From Dorea_D sp963559605 (GTDB lineage Bacteria > Bacillota > Clostridia > Lachnospirales > Lachnospiraceae), in assembly GCA_963559605.1 (NCBI GenBank), contig CAUWLL010000005.1, positions 1 through 64,000 on the forward strand: a stretch of 64,000 nucleotides of DNA. Direction: 5' to 3'. The notes under the pieces are model-generated. The model saw only the letters and a program-made list of their open reading frames with translations. It searched no databases and was not told the origin of the DNA. Below are positions 25,941-35,045 of this stretch, one piece after another. Every line of letters begins with the position of its first letter. The first letter of the stretch is position 1. The translations under genes and the position numbers were made by a program.

Positions 25941-25969
25941 ATTATAATGCATTTGGCAAATAACGTCAA
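25941..25969 (-). promoter_or_regulatory. Sigma A promoter of the yicC operon
   Basis: On the minus strand TTGACG (25969-25964), a 17-base spacer and TATAAT (25946-25941). The same AT-rich core gives TATAAT on the plus strand (25943-25948), which may serve rqcH, though no good -35 is seen for it. Confidence 0.82.
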
Positions 25970-26018
25970 CAATGATATACTACAAGCACAGCGAATCACC
26001 CAGAAAGGAACTACTATC

Positions 26019-27758
26019 ATGGCATTTGACGGAATTACAGTAGCAGCTATTACCAAAGAATTAAACGAACAGTTGACAGGCGGACGCATTGCGAAAATCG
26101 CCCAGCCGGAACCGGACGAGCTGATGCTTACCATAAAATCCCCGGGGGGACAGAAGAAACTCTATATCTCAGCCAGCGCTTCACTTCCTTTGATCTATCT
26201 CACAGAAGAAAATAAACCAAGTCCTATGACAGCTCCGAATTTCTGTATGCTTCTGCGAAAACACATTGGAAACGGACGCATCACAGCCATTTCCCAGCCG
26301 GGACTTGAGCGCATTATCTATTTGGACATTGAACATCTGGACGAACTTGGCGACTTGTGTCGGAAACGTCTGGTTGTTGAGATTATGGGAAAGCACAGTA
26401 ACATCATTTTCTGTGATGATACAGGCATGATCATTGACAGTATCAAACATGTATCCGGGCAGATGAGTTCTGTTCGTGAGGTATTGCCGGGACGCGAATA
26501 TTTTATCCCGGATACCATGGCAAAACACAACCCTCTTATTCTAAAAACAGATACCTTTGTTCAGACCTTAAAAGCAAAACCCATGCCCGTCGGCAAGGCG
26601 ATCTATACAAGTTTTACCGGAATCAGCCCGGTAGCTGCCGAGGATGTCTGTTTTCTCGCAGGTCTGGAATCGAATACTCCGGCAGGCGAAATGAGCGAAG
26701 ATATGCTCCTTCATTTATATAAACAATTTTCCTATTATATAGATGATGTAGAAAACGGAAATTTCTGCCCGACCATTTACTATGACGGCGCTACCCCGAA
26801 AGAATTCAGCGCTCTTGCTTTGTCTCATTTTGAAAAATATACAAAGAAAGAGTTCTCTTCTATTTCGGAAGTACTTGAAACTTATTATGCAACTAAAAAT
26901 ACAATTACTCGCATCCGCCAAAAAAGCGCAGATCTTCGCCATGTAGTGCAGACTGCGCTAGAGCGTAACCGCAAAAAATATGACTTACAGTCCAGACAGC
27001 TGAAAGATACAGAAAACCGCGAGAAATTCAAAGTATACGGGGAACTTATCAATGTTTACGGATATAGTCTGGAGACCGGAGCAAAGGAACTACAGGCGCT
27101 GAACTATTATACCGATCAGCAAATTACCATTCCCTTGGATCCACAACTTACCCCACAGGAAAATTCTCAGAAATATTTTGCAAAATACAACAAGCAAAAA
27201 CGTACTTATGAGGCTTTAACAGAACTGATACAAGAAACTTCCGATGACATCCGTTATCTGGAGTCTATCAGTAACGCTCTCGACATCGCCCTCAGCGAAG
27301 CCGACTTGGCACAGATTAAAGAAGAGTTGACAGAAGCCGGATATATACGCAGAAAATTCACGAAGAAAAAAATAAAATTTGTGAATAAACCAATGCACTA
27401 TATTTCCGGCGACGGCTACCATATGTATGTAGGGAAAAACAATTTGCAGAACGATGAACTTACTTTCTCTTTTGCCACGGGAAATGACTGGTGGTTCCAT
27501 GCCAAAGGCGCTCCCGGTTCCCATGTCATCGTAAAAACAAATGGCGACGAACTCCCGGACCGTACTTTCGAAGAAGCCGGAAGGCTTGCAGCTTATTATT
27601 CAAAAAATCGCGGAAATGATAAGGTTGAAATTGATTACGTAGAGAAAAAACACGTAAAAAAACCAAACGGTTCAAAACCGGGATTTGTAGTGTATTACAC
27701 CAACTATTCTCTTGTGATCGACTCTGACATTTCCAATATAAAAACTGTGCAGGATTAA
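26019..27758 (+). CDS. rqcH: RqcH (Rqc2/NFACT family), ribosome quality control factor
   Basis: A protein of 579 residues from the ATG at 26019 (MAFDGITVAAITKELNEQL) with AAAGGA upstream. NFACT-N domain at the start, a helical middle with coiled coil (about 290-440), and the C-terminal NFACT-R (DUF814) domain with DWWFHAKGAPGSHVIVK. In Firmicutes RqcH binds stalled 50S subunits and adds alanine tails to the nascent chain; older annotations call it fibronectin-binding protein. Divergent from yicC, ends in its own terminator. Confidence 0.94.
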   Translation: MAFDGITVAAITKELNEQLTGGRIAKIAQPEPDELMLTIKSPGGQKKLYISASASLPLIYLTEENKPSPMTAPNFCMLLRKHIGNGRITAISQPGLERIIYLDIEHLDELGDLCRKRLVVEIMGKHSNIIFCDDTGMIIDSIKHVSGQMSSVREVLPGREYFIPDTMAKHNPLILKTDTFVQTLKAKPMPVGKAIYTSFTGISPVAAEDVCFLAGLESNTPAGEMSEDMLLHLYKQFSYYIDDVENGNFCPTIYYDGATPKEFSALALSHFEKYTKKEFSSISEVLETYYATKNTITRIRQKSADLRHVVQTALERNRKKYDLQSRQLKDTENREKFKVYGELINVYGYSLETGAKELQALNYYTDQQITIPLDPQLTPQENSQKYFAKYNKQKRTYEALTELIQETSDDIRYLESISNALDIALSEADLAQIKEELTEAGYIRRKFTKKKIKFVNKPMHYISGDGYHMYVGKNNLQNDELTFSFATGNDWWFHAKGAPGSHVIVKTNGDELPDRTFEEAGRLAAYYSKNRGNDKVEIDYVEKKHVKKPNGSKPGFVVYYTNYSLVIDSDISNIKTVQD

Positions 27759-27775
27759 ACCGCACAGTTTTTATA
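27739..27775 (+). terminator. Terminator of rqcH
   Basis: AAAACTGTGC pairs with GCACAGTTTT around AGGATTAAACC, followed by TATATT. The stem begins inside the last codons of rqcH. Confidence 0.82.
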
Positions 27776-27780
27776 TTACC

Positions 27781-28104
27781 TTATTCTGTTTCTTCCATTT
27801 CTTTCATTAATTCAAGAATGACTTCTTCACTTTCCTCAAGGGCATCTGCTATCTCCGCCACAGTTTTCCCTTTGGCAACCTTCTTTTTAATCAGCTCTTT
27901 CAATTTATTCTTTCCTCCAAGCTCAATGTCAAAATATTTTTCTTCCCATGCCTGCATATATTTCACACCTGCTTCCTCACTGGTCTTGACCTTACGCACA
28001 CATTCATGAATCCGCCGTATCCGTGGGCTTTTTACATGATTGGCAACTTCATCTGTCGTATTCTCCACATAATGAATCTTAGAATCTTTGATATGTATAA
28101 GACA
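27781..28104 (-). pseudogene. C-terminal fragment resembling an Rpn/PD-(D/E)XK transposase-type protein
   Basis: The frame is open from a TAA just above 28104 to 27781, about 107 codons. It has only a GTG (28068) as possible start and no ribosome site. The translation (KSPRIRRIHECVRKVKTSEE, then KYMQAWEEKYFD and an acidic helical end) resembles the C-terminal tail of Rpn-family recombination-promoting nucleases. The nuclease core is missing, so this is probably a remnant. The family assignment is a weak pattern match; an independent small protein cannot be excluded. Confidence 0.45.
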
Positions 28105-28107
28105 TTA

Positions 28108-28138
28108 TAAAAGGACTTGCCGCAAAAAGCAAGTCCCC
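28108..28138 (-). terminator. Terminator-like hairpin downstream of the MATE gene
   Basis: On the minus strand GGACTTGC pairs with GCAAGTCC around TTTTTGCG, followed by TTTTAT. Confidence 0.6.
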
Positions 28139-28238
28139 GCTTATATGTTTAACCTGACTTAATCTTGAATCTTGATTTTGAAGGAAATTACTTTTCCAAT
28201 TTGAGGAAGAAATTTTGGAATAAGATTCCTTCCCCAAT

Positions 28239-29567
28239 TTAATGTCTTATTTTCTTCATATACATGACTCCCGTCAAGTCCGCCAAAAACCACCCGATCG
28301 GAATCGCCCACCAGATCATAGTAACACCGAATACCGGAGCCAGCGTATATGCAAGAAGCACACGTGTTCCGAGAGAGATGACCGTCAGCACCACCGACAT
28401 CTCCGGCTTTCCGATCCCTCTGTAATATGCATACAACAGAAACAAAAGTCCGATTCCGCAGTAGAAAGTTCCCTCAATCCTCAAATATTGTACACCCAAT
28501 CTTAGAATCTCTGTTTCTTCCGAACTTATAAATATTGCCATCAGATATTTTGCAGCAAAAAAGATAACCGCAGAAACTATCACACAGAAAATCATAGATA
28601 TTTTCACAGACGAACGCGTACCCTCTCGTACCCTGTCTTTATTCCCGGCTCCGTAATTCTGAGATGTAAAAATGGAAAATGAATTACTAAATTCCTGTGC
28701 CGGCATATAAGCAATGGAATCTATTTTTACTGCTACCGCAAACGCTGCCATAACAGCTGTTCCAAAACGATTAACCAACCCCTGGATCATCAAGATCCCA
28801 AAATTCATCACCGACTGCTGGATACTTGCCGCCACCGAAAAACGCACGATTTCCGGCATAGTTTCCCTCACTGCCTACCCATAAGTCCTGTGGGGCACTC
28901 CAAAAAACCGAAGCCCCGGCTCTTTCATCCACGTGTAAACAGCTATCCCTATACCTGCCACAACCTGTGCAGCCACGGTCGCAAACGCCGCTCCTGCTAC
29001 ACCCATTTCAAAGGTTACAACAAACACAAGATCCAGTATAATATTGATAACAGACGATACTGCCAGAAACCAGAGCGGAACTACTGAATTTCCCACAGCT
29101 CGTAATAAGAACGCAAAATAGTTATACAGAAATACAAAAAGAATACCACAAAAAATAATCCTTACGTACTCTCGCATAATAGTATAAATGTCTTCCGGAA
29201 CTTGCAGGAGATGCAAGATAATGTCCAGTCCGGCAAACACAATAATATTTACCGCAACTGCGATCGCACCAATAAAAAGAAAAGAGATCCTCATCCCTTC
29301 TCTCATCTTTTCCTCGTCTCGTTTTCCATAGTAAAAAGACCACACACTCCCGCTTCCCATACACAGACCAATGAGTACAGACGTCAGAAAGGTCATGAGC
29401 GTATACGCCGAGCCGACCGCAGCCAGCGCTCCGGCTCCCAGAAAGCGCCCCACAATGAGCGTATCTGCAATATTATAACATTGCTGCAACAAATTTCCCA
29501 AAATCATAGGACATGCAAACAACAATAACGTCTTTTGTACATTCCCGGTTGTCAGTTCTTTTTTCAT
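28239..29567 (-). pseudogene. MATE-family efflux transporter split by an in-frame TAG
   Basis: Together the two halves make one complete 12-helix MATE protein of about 443 residues. The N-terminal half starts at 29567 (MKKELTTGNVQKTLLLFACP). It ends after 230 codons at TAG (28875-28877). The same frame then continues AVRETMPEIVRFSVAASIQQ to the stop at 28239. No insertion or shift is needed, only one nonsense codon, in the loop between the two six-helix bundles. The second half could restart at GTG 28871 but has only weak Shine-Dalgarno support (TAGGCA). Its start overlaps the DUF815 gene by four bases (ATGA). MATE pumps export drugs or metabolites using Na+ or H+. Confidence 0.85.
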
Positions 29568-30853
29568 CTCGTCCCCAATAAATAATCAATAAACTGCTGC
29601 GCTGTTCTTCCGGATAAACCGCCGTGCTGAAGTTCCCATTTATTTGCCTCTGCTAACAGCTCCTCCTCCGGCATCTCCACACCGTTTCGCTCCGCCAGCC
29701 TTCTCACAATCTCCTGAAATTCTTTCTTTTCCGGCTTTCCGAAATAAATCGTCACACCGAATCTCGCCACCAGCGACAACTTCTCCTGTACGGTATCATT
29801 GGTGTGTAATTCTTCGTCCCTGTCCTCTTTATCACGGAAGGTCTCCCGAATCAAATGACGGCGATTAGACGTTGCATAGATCAAAACATTCTCCGGCTTC
29901 TTCTCCAGTCCACCTTCGATCACCGCCTTTAAATACTTATATTCAATCTCAAATTCCTCAAAAGAAAGGTCGTCCATGTAGATAATAAACTTATAATTAC
30001 GGTTCTTCACTTGGGAAATAACAGCATTCAAATCCTGAAACTGATGCTTATACACCTCTATCATACGAAGACCTTGGTCATAATACTGATTTAAGATCGC
30101 CTTGACAGAAGTAGATTTCCCTGTTCCCGCATCTCCGAAAAGCAGACAGTTGTTGGCGCGCTTCCCTTCCACAAAAGCTCTCGTATTATCGATCAGCTTC
30201 TTCTTCGCGTTCTCATACCCCACCAGATCGTCCAGATGCACATGGGCGATCTTCGTGATCGGCACGATCTGAGCGCCTTCTTCTGTGTGCTCCACACGAA
30301 ATGCCTTGTGAAGTCCGAGTTTACCTACGCCAAACTCCTTATAAAACTGTGTCAGCGTGTCCTTAAATTCCTCTGTCGAAGCTGCCCGGGACAAATGCTT
30401 ACTGAGCGCACAGATGCGGTCGCGGATCCTCTTATTGAACACCTTACCGTGCCCTTTTGTTCCTGTATAGTCCTGAATCATAGACAGACACTCCACGCCG
30501 AACGTTTTTTCCATCTCTTGAAAATCATATTGAAACAATTCTCTAAAGATCGCAAAATCATGAAGCGCCACTTGATTAATACTTCCTTCCACCGCTCCGA
30601 CAATTTCACAGGAAGTACTGTATGCATTTTCATGACATGCCAACAAAAATGTCAGATAGTCCTGCCAGAGATTCCCTTCAAAGCCATGACTTACCGCCAA
30701 TTCCAAAAGCGCATTCACGACATCAAAAAGAAGTCCTTTCATCTCTTCACGATCAGAATGAACACCGGCATGATTCTCCATAAGAAATGTCATATCACTT
30801 AAAATCTGCCCATCTTCCATATGCTTATATAACATCAATTCGTTGGTTCTCAT
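29564..30853 (-). CDS. DUF815-family AAA ATPase
   Basis: A protein of 429 residues. A helical N-terminal region (1-210) precedes an ATPase domain with Walker A FGDAGTGKSTSVKA (near residue 240) and Walker B FIIYMDDLSFEE. YATSNRRHLIRE is the sensor 1 region, and the end reads GLSGRTAQQFIDYL. This layout is DUF815, a widespread P-loop family without a firm function. It starts one base after the chorismate mutase gene and overlaps the MATE gene by 4 bases, so the three form one transcription unit. Confidence 0.88.
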   Translation of the reverse strand: MRTNELMLYKHMEDGQILSDMTFLMENHAGVHSDREEMKGLLFDVVNALLELAVSHGFEGNLWQDYLTFLLACHENAYSTSCEIVGAVEGSINQVALHDFAIFRELFQYDFQEMEKTFGVECLSMIQDYTGTKGHGKVFNKRIRDRICALSKHLSRAASTEEFKDTLTQFYKEFGVGKLGLHKAFRVEHTEEGAQIVPITKIAHVHLDDLVGYENAKKKLIDNTRAFVEGKRANNCLLFGDAGTGKSTSVKAILNQYYDQGLRMIEVYKHQFQDLNAVISQVKNRNYKFIIYMDDLSFEEFEIEYKYLKAVIEGGLEKKPENVLIYATSNRRHLIRETFRDKEDRDEELHTNDTVQEKLSLVARFGVTIYFGKPEKKEFQEIVRRLAERNGVEMPEEELLAEANKWELQHGGLSGRTAQQFIDYLLGTR

Positions 30854-30854
30854 A

Positions 30855-31169
30855 TTACCTCTTCCTCTTTCTTACAAAAATCCGTCCACTTAAAAATTCT
30901 TTCATATACAGCCGGTACTGCAATCTCCTGCTCTCAGTCATTAGCCGTTTATAAAGTCTTTGGATTCCTTTTTTATTATATTCTGACAAAACTCTGTCCG
31001 ATACATCCCTGAGTTTTTCTCTCTCTCGTTGACGGTCTGCTACTTTCTTTCCATTCTCGATCTTATATTTCCCAACAAAAGCACAGACTCTCATCCGCCT
31101 TTCATATAATTTCACCATCTGAGCGTCAATACTGTCCAGTTGTTCCCTTAACTCTTCCAATGCCGCCAT
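30855..31169 (-). CDS. Chorismate mutase, AroQ type
   Basis: A protein of 104 residues, all helical. LEELREQLDSIDAQMVKLYERRMRV is the family's first helix (the catalytic arginine precedes the second helix), and VGKYKIENGKKVADRQRERE is the active-site segment with Lys and Arg. It converts chorismate to prephenate for phenylalanine and tyrosine. The C-terminus is very basic (FVRKRKR). ATG at 31169 with AAGGAGAG. The first gene of a unit with DUF815 and MATE, an odd partnership. Confidence 0.85.
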   Translation of the reverse strand: MAALEELREQLDSIDAQMVKLYERRMRVCAFVGKYKIENGKKVADRQREREKLRDVSDRVLSEYNKKGIQRLYKRLMTESRRLQYRLYMKEFLSGRIFVRKRKR

Positions 31170-31270
31170 ATGTTTCTCTCCTTCTGCCGCACTGCATTTC
31201 CTTTTATTTCCTAGGGTATTATATCAAAATTCCTGTATAAAATCTACTGCTCCCTGCCATACTATATAGT

Positions 31271-31654
31271 ATGAAACATAATTTTTTAACTTGCGGAACC
31301 TGTGGCTGGTGCATGGAAATACTGTTCACCGGCCTGCATTCCCTGAAAAATGAAAACCCAAAACTGACAGGAAACACTTCCATCTGGATGTTTCCCATCT
31401 ATGGCATGGCAAGTTTCCTGTCCCCTGTCTGTAAACTGTTGAAAGGAAAAAGTCTGGTTTTACGAGGAGGCGTATACACATGCTGCATCTTTGCAGGCGA
31501 ATATCTCACCGGCTCTTTCCTGCGCAAATATAACGCATGTCCCTGGGATTACAGCGGCGCTCCTTTTAACATTAAAGGGCTTATCCGGCTTGATTATGCC
31601 CCCTTATGGTTTGGGGCAGGACTCTTCTTTGAAAAAATACTCTCCAGACGTTGA
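31271..31654 (+). CDS. Short PF06541-type membrane protein
   Basis: A protein of 127 residues with three to four membrane segments. GWCMEILFTGLHSL, WMFPIYGMAS and the end WDYSGAPFNIKGLIRLDYAPLW correspond to the same conserved parts as the longer protein at 15781-16653 (GWCAEV, CPIYG, WDYTGMPLNLNGY). No charged tail. No clear ribosome site before the ATG. Function unknown. The pyrB promoter begins inside its last two codons. Confidence 0.7.
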   Translation: MKHNFLTCGTCGWCMEILFTGLHSLKNENPKLTGNTSIWMFPIYGMASFLSPVCKLLKGKSLVLRGGVYTCCIFAGEYLTGSFLRKYNACPWDYSGAPFNIKGLIRLDYAPLWFGAGLFFEKILSRR

Positions 31655-31679
31655 AAATATTTTTTATTTATTATATGAT
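31651..31679 (+). promoter_or_regulatory. Sigma A promoter of pyrBI
   Basis: TTGAAA at 31651-31656, a 17-base spacer and TATGAT at 31674-31679. The start near 31686 leaves a leader of only about 32 bases, too short for a PyrR-type attenuator. Confidence 0.8.
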
Positions 31680-31717
31680 GTATGGAGAATTTAACGCAGA
31701 CAAATGAGGAGGTTTTT

Positions 31718-32635
31718 ATGAGACATTTGATTAGCCCGCTGGACTTCTCCGTAGAGGAGCTTGATAAACTGATGGATCTGGCAAACGATATTGAAAGTAA
31801 CCGTCCAAAATACGCACATGCCTGTGCCGGAAAGACACTGGCAACTTTATTTTATGAACCTAGCACACGTACACGTCTGAGTCATGAAGCAGCAATGTAT
31901 AATCTCGGAGGTAATGTTCTAGGTTTTTCTTCTGCCGATTCCAGTTCGGCGTCCAAAGGCGAAAGCGTATCAGATACCCTGCGCATGATTTCCTGTTATG
32001 CAGACATTTGCGCCATGCGTCACCCCAAAGAAGGCGCTCCGATCGTTGGCTGCAAACATGCTACGATTCCGGTTATTAATGCCGGTGACGGAGGACACCA
32101 GCACCCCACACAGACACTTACAGACCTTCTTACCATTCGTTCTATGAAAGGCCGCCTGAATAATATGACCATCGGTCTTTGCGGAGATTTGAAGTTCGGC
32201 CGTACGGTCCACTCCTTGATCCACGCTCTGGTAAGATACCCGGGCATCCGTTTTATCCTGATCTCACCGGAAGAATTACGGCTTCCAAGCTACATTCGCT
32301 CCGATGTTCTGGACAAGCAGAATGTTCCGTATGAAGAAGTCGTCCGTTTAGAGGACGCACTTCCAAATCTTGACCTTCTCTATATGACAAGAGTTCAGAA
32401 AGAACGTTTCTTCAATGAAGAAGACTATGTCCGTATGAAAGATTTCTATATTCTGGACGCCAAGAAAATGGAACTGGCTCCAAAAGATATGTACGTTCTC
32501 CACCCTCTTCCGAGAGTAAACGAAATCTCTGTGGAAGTGGACGACGACCCGCGGGCAGCTTATTTTAAACAGGCACAGTACGGCGTTTATATCCGAATGG
32601 CGCTGATCCTGACACTTTTGGAAATTGAGGTTTAA
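31718..32635 (+). CDS. pyrB: Aspartate carbamoyltransferase catalytic subunit
   Basis: A protein of 305 residues from ATG 31718, preceded by GAGGAGG. Carbamoyl-phosphate motif FYEPSTRTRLSHE near residue 46, DGGHQHPTQTLTD (aspartate loop side) and HPLPRVNEI. First committed step of pyrimidine synthesis. With pyrI immediately downstream it should form the regulated dodecamer of the E. coli type. Confidence 0.97.
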   Translation: MRHLISPLDFSVEELDKLMDLANDIESNRPKYAHACAGKTLATLFYEPSTRTRLSHEAAMYNLGGNVLGFSSADSSSASKGESVSDTLRMISCYADICAMRHPKEGAPIVGCKHATIPVINAGDGGHQHPTQTLTDLLTIRSMKGRLNNMTIGLCGDLKFGRTVHSLIHALVRYPGIRFILISPEELRLPSYIRSDVLDKQNVPYEEVVRLEDALPNLDLLYMTRVQKERFFNEEDYVRMKDFYILDAKKMELAPKDMYVLHPLPRVNEISVEVDDDPRAAYFKQAQYGVYIRMALILTLLEIEV

Positions 32636-32651
32636 GAAGGGAGTACAGACT

Positions 32652-33095
32652 ATGGTAAAGAATACATTAAATGTGGGAAGAATCGAAGAGGGTTTCGTGC
32701 TCGACCATATCCAGGCAGGACGAAGCATGGATATTTATAAATACCTCCATTTAGATAAATTAGACTGCTGTGTCGCCATTATTAAAAATGCCAAAAGCAG
32801 CAAGATGGGGAAAAAAGACATTATGAAAATCGAATGCCCCATCGACTTCATGGATTTAGATATTCTCGGTTTTATTGACCACAACATTACGGTAAATATC
32901 ATTAAAGATGCAAAGATTGTCGATAAGAAAATGCTGCATCTTCCAAAAACCATCAAAAACGTGATCAAGTGCAAAAACCCGAGATGTATCACATCCATCG
33001 AGCAAGAATTAGACCACGTTTTCGTGCTCACAGACCCGGAGAAAGAAATTTACCGCTGTCAGTATTGTGAAGAAAAGTATCACGGTCGAAAATGA
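32652..33095 (+). CDS. pyrI: Aspartate carbamoyltransferase regulatory subunit
   Basis: A protein of 147 residues from ATG 32652 with AAGGGAG upstream, 16 bases after pyrB. An N-terminal nucleotide-binding domain is followed by a zinc domain with four cysteines (CKNPRC and CQYC). It binds ATP or CTP/UTP and transmits the signal to PyrB. The presence of pyrI explains why no leader attenuator is needed, though that is inference. Confidence 0.95.
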   Translation: MVKNTLNVGRIEEGFVLDHIQAGRSMDIYKYLHLDKLDCCVAIIKNAKSSKMGKKDIMKIECPIDFMDLDILGFIDHNITVNIIKDAKIVDKKMLHLPKTIKNVIKCKNPRCITSIEQELDHVFVLTDPEKEIYRCQYCEEKYHGRK

Positions 33096-33110
33096 TCTGC
33101 CGGATTTTAT

Positions 33111-33149
33111 ACAATAAAAAAGTGTGCCTGCGCACACTTTTTTATTGTA
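33111..33149. terminator. Bidirectional terminator after pyrI
   Basis: ACAATAAAAAAGTGTGC pairs perfectly with GCACACTTTTTTATTGT around CTGC, a 17-base stem. Confidence 0.9.
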
Positions 33150-33166
33150 TAAATCCTATTTCGGTT

Positions 33167-34408
33167 CTATTTCCACTTCAAAGAATACCAGCCGGAAGAT
33201 TTGGAGTTTCCTCTGGAAACTTTAATATAATAGGTTCCTTTTGGCCACTTTCCATTGGATTTTAACGTATAAGCTTTGTAATTGTTATAATATGTCCGTG
33301 TTGAGATTTTCTTCTTGCCTCTGTATACTGTAATTTTCAGCTTATCATTTGTACGTCCCTTCATATAGATCTTGAGAGACTTCTTGCCTGTCAACTTCAG
33401 TTTGTAATAATCTGCCTGACTGCTTCCTGCCGTGATCGTAGCCTTTCTTGTAGAATTTCTCTTCAGCGTAGAAGCCTTGGACATCTTCTTTCCGCTCTTT
33501 TCGGAAATCTTATTATTCTTTACTTTGAACGCATACATACCTTCTGAATTATAAGAAGAAGCGACCTTAAAGTAATAGGTTTTTCCCTTTTTCACTCCAT
33601 AGGTTGGATTATAACGGGCATATGTATATCCTGACAATGCCTTTTTCCCACTGTTACAAAGAGCGATTTTAATAAATCCATCACTGGTATGGCATGTCAC
33701 ATAACCGGTTGAAGTCGCCTTGAATTTGAAGTAATTTGTCTGCTTATCCTTTTGTCCTACTGCAATCTGTCTGTTATTGGAAATTGTACGATTCTCTCCG
33801 CTGACAAAAATGGCAGAAATTGCTATTCCGTGAGCAGTAGCATTGTAATTAGAGGACATATAAGCTCCTATATAATACCTTCCTGCTGCCGGAATCTTGA
33901 TCACTTTTGTTTTAGTAGAAGAATCTGACAAATACAGTTCATAGTCAACTCTCTGTGTCATGTTGGCATCTTTGTAAACGCCAATAGAAACGTTCTTATT
34001 TCCATATCCGCGCTGTGCACCAATAACAAGCGTACCTTTTTTCAAGGAAACAGCCTGACTGTATCCCCACTTATTGCCTTTCACACTTGTGCTGTCAAAG
34101 TAAACAGCTCCCACACTCTTCTTTGCAAGAGATGCTAACTCTGAGTTTGTTCCGCTTGCCGCAGTAACCACTCTGATAGCAGATGCCGGCAAAGCTTTTT
34201 TTGCCTCGTCTTTTTCCACTGTTTTTCCTTCTGTCACAGACTGTACTGCCTCTGCCGCCGCATCATTCACAGCTGACAGCTCGTCAGCAGATGCTTCCTG
34301 CGCGCTTTCATCAACTGCCGGAGCTGCTGCATTCACTGTGCCGGCTGTTGAAAAAACAAGAACCGAAACAAGGATCGCCGATAGGATTACATTCCATTTT
34401 TTCTTCAT
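33167..34408 (-). CDS. Secreted protein with repeated beta-domains (function unknown)
   Basis: A protein of 413 residues. A clear signal peptide (MKKKWNVILSAILVSVLVF, cleavage likely after VNA) is followed by an Ala/Glu-rich stretch (25-75). Three similar segments follow, each ending with Tyr/Lys-rich strands (GRYYIGAYM, GKTYYFKVASSYNSEGMYAF, GTYYIKVSRGNSKSSGWYSL). This is the pattern of bacterial pre-peptidase C-terminal (PPC)-like domains. No catalytic domain, LPXTG motif or choline-binding repeat is visible. The mature part is strongly basic. GAGGAGGG lies before the ATG. It may be an adhesive or cell-surface protein; this is inference. Confidence 0.7.
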   Translation of the reverse strand: MKKKWNVILSAILVSVLVFSTAGTVNAAAPAVDESAQEASADELSAVNDAAAEAVQSVTEGKTVEKDEAKKALPASAIRVVTAASGTNSELASLAKKSVGAVYFDSTSVKGNKWGYSQAVSLKKGTLVIGAQRGYGNKNVSIGVYKDANMTQRVDYELYLSDSSTKTKVIKIPAAGRYYIGAYMSSNYNATAHGIAISAIFVSGENRTISNNRQIAVGQKDKQTNYFKFKATSTGYVTCHTSDGFIKIALCNSGKKALSGYTYARYNPTYGVKKGKTYYFKVASSYNSEGMYAFKVKNNKISEKSGKKMSKASTLKRNSTRKATITAGSSQADYYKLKLTGKKSLKIYMKGRTNDKLKITVYRGKKKISTRTYYNNYKAYTLKSNGKWPKGTYYIKVSRGNSKSSGWYSLKWK

Positions 34409-34530
34409 TTTCTTTCCCTCCTCGTGAGTTTTTACATAGTCTTATTATTACATACTTATAATTTATATTCAATATATAATCCGCAAAAATTTCAGACAAA
34501 TCTCACCCTGTCTTTGTAACCGGCCTCATA

Positions 34531-34574
34531 ATAAAAAGTCTGTATCCAAGAATCGGATAACAGACTTTTTATCT
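34531..34574 (-). terminator. Terminator of rnpB
   Basis: AAAAAGTCTGT-ATCC pairs with GGAT-ACAGACTTTTT and is followed by ATTAT on the minus strand. Confidence 0.82.
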
Positions 34575-34582
34575 CATCTTTG

Positions 34583-34930
34583 TCAAGCAAAACGATAAGC
34601 CGGGTTATGTCGTTGAGTAATCATCTATCTAGCCCTGCCGTTACCGGCAGGATCAAGCAACCTACCTAAGACGCGACGGGCCGCCGCATAGTCTTTTTTC
34701 GGTCTTGCTTCGGATGGGGTTTACATATGCCCTTGCCGTTACCGGCAAGGCGGTAGTCTCTTACACTGCCTTTCCACCCTTACCTCCCAAAAGAAGGCGG
34801 TTTCTTTCTGTTGCACTGGCCTTGGAGTCACCTCCACCGGACGTTATCCGGCATCCTGCCCTATGAAGCCCGGACTTTCCTCGTCTGCCGCCTTTCGGCG
34901 CTTGCAGCCGCGATCACCTGTCTTACTTGC
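34583..34930 (-). ncRNA. rnpB: RNase P RNA, class A
   Basis: The minus strand shows the invariant parts of bacterial RNase P RNA: GAGGAAAGTCCGGGC near the 5' side, GAGGTAAGGGTGGAAA in the middle, and ACCCGGCTTATCG near the 3' end. P1 can be formed by CAAGTAAGAC (34929-34920) with GTTTTGCTTG (34593-34584). The paired GCCGGTAACGGC hairpins fit class A peripheral stems. Length of about 348 bases is normal. It is the catalytic RNA that matures tRNA 5' ends. Ends are approximate. Confidence 0.95.
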
Positions 34931-35016
34931 GATAACCATTCAGCCGTTCAACGAAAGCTGAAAACTGCGTCAGCAGTCAGCTTGAGTTGCACTGGCTGAA
35001 TTATTTTACGGCCATT

Positions 35017-35045
35017 ATTATACTACACTCCCGCTCCTTCGTCAA
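35017..35045 (-). promoter_or_regulatory. Sigma A promoter of rnpB
   Basis: On the minus strand TTGACG (35045-35040), a 17-base spacer and TATAAT (35022-35017). It lies inside the 3' end of rnhA and implies an rnpB precursor with a leader of about 75-80 bases. Confidence 0.75.

Noticed and set aside
1421..29567. General TAG reassignment in this organism
   Set aside because: The PLD-like gene at 16696 ends at TAG and is followed by a terminator, and the kinase remnant itself ends at TAG; two isolated nonsense codons are better explained by gene decay or error.
31686..31717. PyrR-type attenuator before pyrB
   Set aside because: The leader from the predicted start is only about 32 bases and has no alternative stems.
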